Shown here: positions 51,652 through 58,746 of the stretch, one piece after another
Layout: every line of letters begins with the position of its first letter
Numbering within the stretch: the first letter of the stretch is position 1
NCBI RefSeq assembly: GCF_021228125.1
Contig: NZ_JAJQQS010000014.1
Span: 62,001-126,000 of the forward strand
Source of the DNA: Streptomyces albireticuli
Lineage (GTDB): Bacteria; Actinomycetota; Actinomycetes; Streptomycetales; Streptomycetaceae
Direction of reading: 5' to 3'
Length of the DNA stretch: 64,000 nt
Position numbers and translations under genes: made by a program
Notes under the pieces: generated by a model
Told to the model about the DNA's origin: nothing
Seen by the model: only the letters and a program-made list of their open reading frames with translations
Databases searched by the model: none

Positions 51652-51689
51652 GGTTCCGTACGGCCCGGTCGCCGCGGCCGTACGGAACC
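51652..51689. terminator. Bidirectional terminator between P450 and lanA
   Basis: A perfect 14-bp inverted repeat, GGTTCCGTACGGCC at 51652-51665 and its complement at 51676-51689, with a 10-nt loop, sits between the converging P450 and lanA stops. Confidence 0.8.
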
Positions 51690-51715
51690 CTTCGGACGCC
51701 GTCAGGGCGACGGCG

Positions 51716-51850
51716 TCACGAGTCCTGGCACCGCGGTCCGACGTCCGTGCACTGACCGCTCGTCCAGTCGGTGTCACAGCACATCACCGGTTCGAGCGTC
51801 CGTTCGTCCGTCTCCGGCAGCTCTTGCAGCTCCAGAACCTCGCTCTCCAT
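51716..51850 (-). CDS. lanA: Class III/IV lanthipeptide precursor
   Basis: A 44-residue peptide encoded on the reverse strand, ATG at 51850, stop at 51716. AAAGGAGGTG lies 6 nt upstream of the ATG, one of the best ribosome-binding sites in the window. Third-base G/C bias is high in this frame and poor in the overlapping lanL frame. The leader (residues 1-23) contains EVLELQELPETDE, matching the LxLQ-type recognition helix of class III/IV leaders. The core has Cys24, Cys25, Cys34 and Cys41 with Thr27, Thr30, Ser31, Thr35 and Ser44 as dehydration sites (CCDTDWTSGQC, then VGPRC). Its start lies inside the 3' end of lanL, so the two are expressed together. Confidence 0.85.
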   Translation of the reverse strand: MESEVLELQELPETDERTLEPVMCCDTDWTSGQCTDVGPRCQDS

Positions 51851-54707
51851 GGTCCTCACCTCCTTTCAGGGTGTCGGAAGTACGCCCGGCGGTGTCGAGC
51901 AGCCAGGGCCGGTCGCCGCCGTGGGCGAGACGCAGGAGGAAGTCCAGGGCGCCCGCGAGACCCACGTGGTAACTCGCGTGGACCTCGCGGAGGGTCTCGT
52001 CCGGGACCAGCAGCCGGCCGTCGCGCCGGGCCGCCCGCAGATACAGGCAGTCGGCGGCCTCGGCCGCCCACGCGCGATAGCGCTCCCGGCCCGTCGCGCC
52101 GGCCAGGTCGAGCAGCAGGTGGGCGTTGCCCGCGACGCCGTGGCAGGTGCCGGGGCCGAGCCGCCAGCGGTCCCGGTGGACGGCGACGGCGGCGCGTTCG
52201 GCGTACTCGCGGAAGGCCGGCTCACCGGTCGCCCGCCACAGCCGGACCAGGAGCGTGCCGATGCCGGACGCGCCGTGGCACCAGAAGTCGAGACCCATGC
52301 GCTCGGTCCGGCCCGGCCCCTTGGGCCAGCGCGCCGCGTCCCCCTCCCGCTCGGCCACGGCGCACAGGGCGTGACCGCCGGCCGCCGCGATGTCGACGAG
52401 CTCGGGCCGTCCGAGGTCGCGGCCCACGGCGAGCAGGAAAGCGGCGTGACCGGCGACGCCGTGCCCGAAGCCGTACGAGGCGGAGCCCGCGAGTTCGGCG
52501 CGGTGGCCGGGGCCCAGCGGCCAGTCCACGCCGCGGACGCCGGGCCGGGTGGTGAGGCGCAGCACCCGGTCGGCGCACTCCGACGCGCGGTCGGCGAAGC
52601 GCGGGTCGCCCGTGGTGCGCCACAGGCGGAGCTGGGCGAGACCGGCCCCGGCCAGGCCGTGGCAGATGTCGGGGTCGTGCCAGTCGAGGGGGATCCGCAG
52701 GGCGTACTCCCGGGCGCGCCCGGCCAGCGCGCGGTCGCCGAGCGTGCGGGCGGCGTCGTGGAGCGCCCAAACGGCCCCGGAGCGCCCGAAGTAGAGGCCG
52801 GGCAGGATCCGGCTGGGCAGGGTGAGCCGCTCGTCCAGCCAGTGGGCGGCGGTCCGCAGCACGGGCGCCGCCTCGGGGTACGCGCCGGAGCGTACCGCCC
52901 GGTCGAGCACGGCCAGCACGCCGGCCGCGCCCAGTTGGACGTTGCAGGGGTCGCCGTACGGGAGGGAGCGGGGCGGCGGCCACAGGTATTCGCCGGAGGG
53001 GGTGAGGGTCGCGGCGAGGTGGGCGAGGCCGTCGTGGAGCAGACGGTGGAGCCGGTGGGAGGGGAAGGCGGGACCGCGGAGGGTGTCGTGGGCGGGTGGC
53101 GCCTCCGCGCCTGCGTCGCCTGCGTCCGGTTCGGCCCTCAGGAAAGCCGCCGCCTTCTCCAGTGGCCAGCGGGCCGGGCCGTCCGCGGTGAGGCCGAGGA
53201 CGAGGGGCGCGAGCGTGCGCAGGGCGGGACAGTCCCGCGCGGCGGCCTCGACGAGCGCGGCGAGCCGTTCGCCGGCCGGGCGGCCGGGGGGCGTGTCCGC
53301 GGCGAGGACCGGATTGATGCCGGAGGTGGCGTGGAGAAGGGTGGCTCCGAGGCTGAAGCAGTCGGCTTCGGGGCCGGGCGCGGGAGGTGGGGGACCGCTG
53401 TCGCGGCCGGGGGCGCGGAGGGGTGGTTCGGGCACGGGTGGGACGCCGGGGCGGCCGGCCGCCGTGATGCCGCCGAGGTCCTCGGACACGGCCGCACCGG
53501 CCGGATGCTCCGGCGCCGCACCGGCGTCGGGATCCCCGGGCACGACGACGTCCTGAAGGTGTTCCGGCGCCGTGAAGCCCGGGGTGCCCGCCGCGTGTGC
53601 CCGTCCGCCGAAGCGGACCGCGCATTCCAGGTCGACGAGTACGGGCGCGTCGTCGGGGGTCATCATCACGTTGCCCGGTTTGAGGTCGCGCACCACGAAG
53701 CCCGCCGCGTGCACCTCGCCGAGGAGGCGGGCGAGGTCGCGGGCCAGCCGCCGGGCCACGGGCACCGGCAGCCGGCCGCCGTGGCGGGCCGCCCGCCCGG
53801 CGGCCCAGGCGTGCAGGGGCGCGCCGTCGATCAGCTCCTCCACCAGGAAGACGTGCCCGGCCGACTCGAACACCCCGTGGACGGCCGGGGTGACGCCGAG
53901 CGGCGCGAGCCGGGCCATGACGTCCGCCTCGTGGCGCAGCGCGTCCCGGGCGTCGCCGCCCCGGCCCGCGGCGATGTGCGGGCGCGCCTCCTTGAGCAGG
54001 ACGTCGGTGGCGGTCAGCCGGTCGTGCGCCCGGTAGACGCCGCCGCGGTTGGAGTGCCGTACCGCCTCGCGGACGAGGTAGCGGCCGGCGAGGAGCACGG
54101 GGTCGCCGCGGCGCCGGGAAGGGGACGGGCGTACGGGCGGGGGGAAGGGCGGGGGCGCCCAGGCGGGCGGCGAGAACCAGGGGTTGCGCTCGTCGGTGAC
54201 GTACGTCCCGTCCGGGGCTCTCAGCCGGCCCGCGTAGAAGCCCTCGTCGTCGAGTTCGCGCGGCCGGGCGAAGCAGCCGTAGCGGTAGTGGACGAGGCTG
54301 TCCGGCCGGTAGCGCCGGTCGGAGAGGATGGCGGGGCCGGTGAGGCCCAGGGTGGCGCGGTGGAGGGTGGCGGCGAGCGCGCGCAGGGTGTCGTCGTCAT
54401 CGGGGTAGGCGGTGAGGAACTTCCCCGACTGGGCGCGTGGGGCGCGTACGGAGGTGAGTTCGGCGAGGACCCGGGGTGAGACGGCGAACTTGAACGCGCA
54501 GGCGTGGGCCACGAGGACGGGGACGGCGCGCTCCAGCACGTGAGGGGCGGAGTCGGGCGTCGCGGAGAGGTGGAGCTTCCAGCCCTGCTGCCGGCGCTCG
54601 TGGTGCGGCGGGGTGACCGCGCACCAGGTGTCACCGACCCGGAGCGTCCATGGCGGCTCCTCACCCTCGATGCTCCGCTGAGCGATCGACCGATAACTCG
54701 TTGCCAC
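51774..54707 (-). CDS. lanL: Class III/IV lanthionine synthetase (LanKC/LanL type)
   Basis: A 977-residue three-domain enzyme: N-terminal phosphothreonine lyase (~1-200; GWKLHLSATPDSAP, DERNPWFSPPAW), a kinase (~210-490; RDLKPGNVMMTPDDAPVLVDLE, with DLE replacing DFG, and TPGFTAPEH) and a LanC-like cyclase (~560-950). Cyclase zinc ligands are kept: Cys810 (DFWCHG), Cys855 and His856 (GTCHGVAG), plus Cys682 (DICHGLAG). Class III enzymes lack these ligands; class IV LanL keep them, so class IV is favoured. It phosphorylates and eliminates Ser/Thr, then forms thioether rings. The GTG at 54707 has no good ribosome-binding site, so the start is uncertain. Its last 77 bp overlap lanA. Confidence 0.9.
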   Translation of the reverse strand: MATSYRSIAQRSIEGEEPPWTLRVGDTWCAVTPPHHERRQQGWKLHLSATPDSAPHVLERAVPVLVAHACAFKFAVSPRVLAELTSVRAPRAQSGKFLTAYPDDDDTLRALAATLHRATLGLTGPAILSDRRYRPDSLVHYRYGCFARPRELDDEGFYAGRLRAPDGTYVTDERNPWFSPPAWAPPPFPPPVRPSPSRRRGDPVLLAGRYLVREAVRHSNRGGVYRAHDRLTATDVLLKEARPHIAAGRGGDARDALRHEADVMARLAPLGVTPAVHGVFESAGHVFLVEELIDGAPLHAWAAGRAARHGGRLPVPVARRLARDLARLLGEVHAAGFVVRDLKPGNVMMTPDDAPVLVDLECAVRFGGRAHAAGTPGFTAPEHLQDVVVPGDPDAGAAPEHPAGAAVSEDLGGITAAGRPGVPPVPEPPLRAPGRDSGPPPPAPGPEADCFSLGATLLHATSGINPVLAADTPPGRPAGERLAALVEAAARDCPALRTLAPLVLGLTADGPARWPLEKAAAFLRAEPDAGDAGAEAPPAHDTLRGPAFPSHRLHRLLHDGLAHLAATLTPSGEYLWPPPRSLPYGDPCNVQLGAAGVLAVLDRAVRSGAYPEAAPVLRTAAHWLDERLTLPSRILPGLYFGRSGAVWALHDAARTLGDRALAGRAREYALRIPLDWHDPDICHGLAGAGLAQLRLWRTTGDPRFADRASECADRVLRLTTRPGVRGVDWPLGPGHRAELAGSASYGFGHGVAGHAAFLLAVGRDLGRPELVDIAAAGGHALCAVAEREGDAARWPKGPGRTERMGLDFWCHGASGIGTLLVRLWRATGEPAFREYAERAAVAVHRDRWRLGPGTCHGVAGNAHLLLDLAGATGRERYRAWAAEAADCLYLRAARRDGRLLVPDETLREVHASYHVGLAGALDFLLRLAHGGDRPWLLDTAGRTSDTLKGGEDHGERGSGAARAAGDGRTDARTGDVL

Positions 54708-54786
54708 CGTTGCAGCATGGCACCGCCGCGCACCGGGCGGGAGGGCTGGTGTCGGACAGCCGCCGCCGTGGGGGCGTCCTCACGAA

Positions 54787-55499
54787 CTACGAGGGCTGAC
54801 GCCGCGTCCGGTGTGTGCGGAGGCGAACGAGATCCAGCGCACGTCCGGGGGAGACGTGTTCCACCCGGAGGCGACGGCGCGTCGCCCGCGCCGGTGCCGC
54901 AGCCCTCCACCGCCGCCTTCTCCAGGTGGTACCCCTCCGCGCGGTGAACCCGCTCCGGCAGTTCAGGTGGAGGAACCGCTGCTGGTAGAGGCCGTGCCGG
55001 GAGGCCGCGTCATTGGTCTCGACGGCGATGCCGGTGCCGATGAGCACCTTGCTGCGGGTGGCCCTGATCCGGCCGTGTTCCTTGATCTCCGCCGGTTGGG
55101 CGGCCTTCTCCCGGTTCTGGAAGGCGGCCATGTCGTGGACGGTGTCGAGCCGGACCAGACCGTGGGCGCGGTGGGCGCCGCCGGGCTCGCCGCAGATGCC
55201 GCGCTCGCGGACGCCCCATGCCTTGTGGTCGCCCTCGACGGCGGGGAGGCAGTCGATGGAGCGGATGGCCACGGTCTCGGGGTCGGTGGTGAAGCGCGAG
55301 CAGTCGACGCTGTGCTCGACGAGCTTCCTGAGGCCGGCGAGGCTGCCGGCGGAGGGCAGGCGAGGCTCGCGCCCGGCGCGCGGTCGGCCTTGGGCCGCGC
55401 CGACTCGCCGCGCTCGCCCTCGCACGCCGTGAGGGTGGCGAGCGCCGTAAGTACCGGCGCCCGGGCCACCGGTCGGCGGTTGTCAGTCCCACCTGCCAC
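54787..55499 (-). pseudogene. Frameshifted Streptomyces lipoprotein gene
   Basis: The N-terminus, from GTG 55499 or a later GTG, reads as a lipoprotein signal (APVLTALATLTACEG, lipobox LTAC). Near 55345-55380 the coding sense moves to another frame (GSLAGLRKLVEHSVDCSRFT, then WGVRERGICGEP and GLYQQRFLHLN). A second shift near 54965 leads to ERVHRAEGYHLEKAAVEGC. All parts fit one small extracytoplasmic lipoprotein with paired cysteines, so the gene is either broken or carries sequencing errors in G/C runs. Function unknown. It diverges from the BKACE gene with abutting starts. Confidence 0.55.
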
Positions 55500-55500
55500 C

Positions 55501-56319
55501 ATGATCATCATGTTGCAGGTTTGCCTGAACGGCTCCCGAAACCGGGTCGACCACCCGGCCCTCCCCGTCACGGCCGCCGAGCTCGCCACCGCGGCGCGCG
55601 CCGCGGTGGCCGCCGGCGCGGAGGACATCCATCTGCACCCCCGGTCGCCCGACGGCGCCGTGACCCTCGACCCCGGCGCCGTCGCCGAAGCGCTGACGGC
55701 CGTACGCGCCGCGGTGCCCGGCGTGCCCGTAGGGGTCACCACCTCCGCCCGGTCCGCGCCCGACGCCCGGCGGCGGGCCGAGCTGGTGCGCGCCTGGACG
55801 GTCCTGCCCGACCACGCGTCGGTCGACTGGCACGCGGACGGCGCCGATCTGGTGGCCCGCGCCCTGTGGGAGCGGGGCGTCGGCACCGAGGCCGTCATCC
55901 GCTCCGGCACGGACGCCGTGGACCGCTTCCGGACCTCCCTCTTCGCCGGCCGGGTGCCGCGCGTCCGGGCCGTGGTCGCCGACACCGAGCCGCTGACGGC
56001 CCTCGCGTCGGCCACCGCCCTGCTGCGCGCGCTCCGGCCGGGCCTCAAGGCGCCCGTGCTGCTGCACGGCGAGGACGGCGGCGCCTGGCCGGTGCTGCGC
56101 AGGGCGACCGCTCTCGGGCTCGCGCGGCGGATCGGCATGGAGGACGTCACACGCACGCCGGACGGCCGCCCCGCCCCGGACAACGCCGCGCTCGTCCGGG
56201 CCGCGCTCGCCGTTCCCGGTGCGACCAGGACCTACCCGCGGGCCGCCCGGCCGCCGGCGTGGTCCGCGCCGCAGGCCACGCGCTTCGCCTGGGACGCCGG
56301 ACGGAAGTGCGGCGTGTAG
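55501..56319 (+). CDS. BKACE-family beta-keto acid cleavage enzyme (DUF849)
   Basis: A 272-residue TIM-barrel enzyme. Family features are the N-terminal CLNGSR, the metal-binding AEDIHLHPRSPDG (His-x-His) and the C-terminal LLHGEDGGAWPVLRRA. BKACE enzymes condense a beta-keto acid with acetyl-CoA to give a CoA ester and acetoacetate; the founding member is the 3-keto-5-aminohexanoate cleavage enzyme. ATGs at 55501 and 55510 are both possible and the ribosome-binding site is poor. The hxlR gene follows 83 bp downstream on the same strand. Confidence 0.88.
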   Translation: MIIMLQVCLNGSRNRVDHPALPVTAAELATAARAAVAAGAEDIHLHPRSPDGAVTLDPGAVAEALTAVRAAVPGVPVGVTTSARSAPDARRRAELVRAWTVLPDHASVDWHADGADLVARALWERGVGTEAVIRSGTDAVDRFRTSLFAGRVPRVRAVVADTEPLTALASATALLRALRPGLKAPVLLHGEDGGAWPVLRRATALGLARRIGMEDVTRTPDGRPAPDNAALVRAALAVPGATRTYPRAARPPAWSAPQATRFAWDAGRKCGV

Positions 56320-56354
56320 CCGGAAGCCATCGGTTGGAATCCTGGATTCACCTT

Positions 56355-56373
56355 GTCCCCAAGGGTTGGGGAC
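56355..56373. promoter_or_regulatory. Palindromic operator upstream of hxlR-type gene
   Basis: GTCCCCAA (56355-56362) and TTGGGGAC (56366-56373) form a perfect 8-bp inverted repeat with a 3-bp spacer, 29 bp before the HxlR start. HxlR regulators bind short palindromes near their own promoter, so autoregulation is likely. Confidence 0.65.
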
Positions 56374-56402
56374 GCGAAACGGGCTGCCTTACGATGGGGG
56401 CC

Positions 56403-56852
56403 ATGACGACATCGCGCCCCTGTTCGATCGCCGACGCGCTCGGCGTGGTCGGCGAGAAGTACTCCCTGCTGGTGCTGCGCGAAGTCTTCTTCGGCGTCCG
56501 GCGCTTCGACGCCATCGCGCGGAACACCGGAGCCCCCCGCGACATCCTCGCCTCCCGGCTGCGCCGCCTGGTGGAGGCGGGCGTGCTGGAGAAGGTGCCG
56601 TACAACGAACGCCCGGCGCGCTTCGAGTACTGCCCGACGCCCTCCGGGTACGACCTGCGGCCGGTCCTCCTCATGCTGATGCGCTGGGGCGACCGTCATC
56701 TCGCGGAGCTGGCGCCGACCGTCTTCGAGCACTCCTGCGGCTCCGACCTCGACCCCGCCGTCGTCTGCCGGTGCTGCGGCGAGGAGATCGACAGCGCCTC
56801 CATCACGCCCCGCTTCCAGGTGCCGGGCTGGACGGTCGAGGGCGCGGCCTGA
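56403..56852 (+). CDS. HxlR-family winged-helix regulator
   Basis: A 149-residue regulator with the HxlR fold: CSIADALGVVGEKYSLLVLRE, then GVRRFDAIARNTGAPRDILASRLRRLVEAGVL as recognition helix and wing, residues ~8-75. The C-terminal extension has cysteines in HSCGSDLD and VCRCCGEEID, which could bind metal or sense redox. The start at 56403 (MTTSRPCS) is preferred; ATG 56394 is possible. The palindrome just upstream is its probable operator. The target beyond itself is unknown, perhaps the BKACE gene. Confidence 0.9.
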   Translation: MTTSRPCSIADALGVVGEKYSLLVLREVFFGVRRFDAIARNTGAPRDILASRLRRLVEAGVLEKVPYNERPARFEYCPTPSGYDLRPVLLMLMRWGDRHLAELAPTVFEHSCGSDLDPAVVCRCCGEEIDSASITPRFQVPGWTVEGAA

Positions 56853-57023
56853 GCCCCTCCCCCTGCCACCGCCCGACACCCCGTCACCAGCCGCCGCCAC
56901 GGCCACTCCGGCCCCGCCGCCCGGTGCGAACGGCGCGGAAGACGGGCCTCCCGGCCGGGGCCGACCGGCCGGATCTCCCCTAGACTTGAGGCATTCCGTG
57001 CGCCAGGTCATCCGGGGGCTGTC

Positions 57024-57230
57024 GTGAGCGTGTTCGCCGAGGCGATGCGGCAGCGGGTACGTGACGCGCGGGCCGCGCTGGCCCTGGCGCGCGCGGAGGG
57101 TGACGCCTACGGCACGGCCGTGGCGGCGGACGAGCTGGACGACGCCCTGCGGACGGCGCACCGGCACGGCGTGGACCCCGACGCCCCGGATCCTCCCGAC
57201 GGCGAGGAGCCTCCGGCCGGGCGCGCGTAG
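57024..57230 (+). CDS. Small conserved hypothetical protein
   Basis: A 68-residue, mostly helical, acidic protein (FAEAMRQRVRDARAALALAR) starting at GTG 57024 after GGGGGCT. Codon bias is good. It lacks signal or membrane segments and recognisable motifs. Its stop lies 14 bp from the converging hyfG stop. Confidence 0.65.
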   Translation: MSVFAEAMRQRVRDARAALALARAEGDAYGTAVAADELDDALRTAHRHGVDPDAPDPPDGEEPPAGRA

Positions 57231-57244
57231 CCCCGCGCGGCCGC

Positions 57245-58744
57245 TCAGAGGTCGTTGCCCGCGTAGGAGAGATTGAAGCTCTTGTTGGCCAGCGGGAAGT
57301 CGGGCACGATCGTGTCCGCCAGCGCCACCGGCAGGGCGGGCCAGTTGAAGAACGACGGATCGGCCACCTTCACCCGGGTCAGCCGCCCGTCGACGCCCAG
57401 CTCCACCCGGGTGGTGAGGGTGCCGCGCCACCCCTCCACGATGCCGGAGCCCGCCGTGGGGGCGTAGCAGGGCAGCGGGTCCACGGCGTTCCGGCCGGGC
57501 GCGAGGCCGTCCGCGAGCAGGTCGACGAGACCGAGCGAGACGTCGATCTCCTCCGCCCGTACGAGAAAGCGGGCCAGTACGTCCCCGGTGGTGTGGACGG
57601 GCACGGTGAGGGCGTCGCCGAGGTCGTGGAAGGGGTGGCCGGCCCGGGCGTCGGCGGGGATTCCGCTGGCCCGCGCCACATAGCCCAGGCAGCCCAGGTC
57701 GCGGGCGGCGGGCGTGCCGAGCCTGGCCGTCCCGGTGAAGCGGTCGCGGACGGTCGTGTGGCCGAGGGCGAGGGTGACGAGGTCGCGGATCTCCCCGCCG
57801 AGCGCGCGCATACGGGCCGGGCCGGGCACCTCGCGCAGCTCCGCGCCGCCGAGGAGGACGCCACCGCGCAGCAGCCGGTGCCCGGTGACCTCGTGGTTGA
57901 GGCGCAGCAGCTGTTCGCGGACGTGCTGGGCCCGCGCGTGGAGGACGCCGTGGCCGACGTCGTTGCAGAGGGCGCCGAGGTCGGCCACGTGGTTGTGGAG
58001 GCGCTCGAGTTCGAGGAGCAGCGCGCGGGCGCGGCGGGCGTCCTCGGGCACCGGTGTGCCGGTGGCCTCCTCGACCGCCAGGCAGTAGGCGAGGGCGTGG
58101 CCGACGGCGGTGTCGCCGCTGACGCGCTCGGCGAGCGGCAGTCCCCGCTCCGGGGCGCGGCCCTCGAAGAGCTTCTCGACGCCCTTGTGGACGAACCACA
58201 GCCGCGCCTTGAGCTTGATGATCGTCTCGCCGACGACGGAGAAGCGGAAGTGCCCGGGTTCGATGAGCCCGGCGTGCACCGGTCCGACGGGGATCTCGTA
58301 GACGCCCTCGCCCTCGACCTCCAGGAAGGGGTACGGGCCTTCGGGTTCGGCGAAGGGCGGTGGCGGCCCGGCGTCGGGGTGCATCGGATACCAGCCGCGC
58401 GGCCAGTGGAAGTGGCGGACGAGGCGGTGCGGCAGCGGGTGGTCGAGGGGGACGATGCCGTGCAGGTCGCGCATCTCGCGCTCGAAGCGGCCCGCGGGGA
58501 AGGAGAGGTGGGCGAGGGTGGGGATCCCGGGGGCCTTGGCGTCCAGGCGGACGTGCAGTTCGGCGCGGGTGTCGGGCGGCCCGGAGACGAAGAGGTAGAC
58601 CACCCGGACGGCGCGTCCGGCCGGGGTGCCGGCGCCGTCGTGGTGGGCGGCGACGAGCGCGAGCCGGTGGCCGGAGGCGAGCAGGTCGGCGGCCCTGCCG
58701 GGCAGTTCGCCGGGGTCGATGTCGTCGACGGTGCGGGTCCGCAT
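57245..58744 (-). CDS. hyfG: HyfG-like subunit without NiFe cysteines (NuoC-NuoD fusion)
   Basis: A 499-residue protein fusing a NuoC-like N-terminal domain (PTLAHLSFPAGRFEREMRDL, FHWPRGWYPMHPD) to a NuoD/[NiFe]-hydrogenase-large-subunit-like domain (GPVHAGLIEPGHFRFSVVGE, HKGVEKLFEGR). The four NiFe-binding cysteines are absent: the first site reads ADLGALCNDVGHG and the last reads DPSFFNWPALP instead of DPCxxC. It therefore cannot carry a NiFe centre and fits the Ehr (energy-converting hydrogenase-related) type. It is the last gene of the hyfBCEFG operon, 2 nt after hyfF. Confidence 0.88.
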   Translation of the reverse strand: MRTRTVDDIDPGELPGRAADLLASGHRLALVAAHHDGAGTPAGRAVRVVYLFVSGPPDTRAELHVRLDAKAPGIPTLAHLSFPAGRFEREMRDLHGIVPLDHPLPHRLVRHFHWPRGWYPMHPDAGPPPPFAEPEGPYPFLEVEGEGVYEIPVGPVHAGLIEPGHFRFSVVGETIIKLKARLWFVHKGVEKLFEGRAPERGLPLAERVSGDTAVGHALAYCLAVEEATGTPVPEDARRARALLLELERLHNHVADLGALCNDVGHGVLHARAQHVREQLLRLNHEVTGHRLLRGGVLLGGAELREVPGPARMRALGGEIRDLVTLALGHTTVRDRFTGTARLGTPAARDLGCLGYVARASGIPADARAGHPFHDLGDALTVPVHTTGDVLARFLVRAEEIDVSLGLVDLLADGLAPGRNAVDPLPCYAPTAGSGIVEGWRGTLTTRVELGVDGRLTRVKVADPSFFNWPALPVALADTIVPDFPLANKSFNLSYAGNDL

Positions 58745-58746
58745 GG

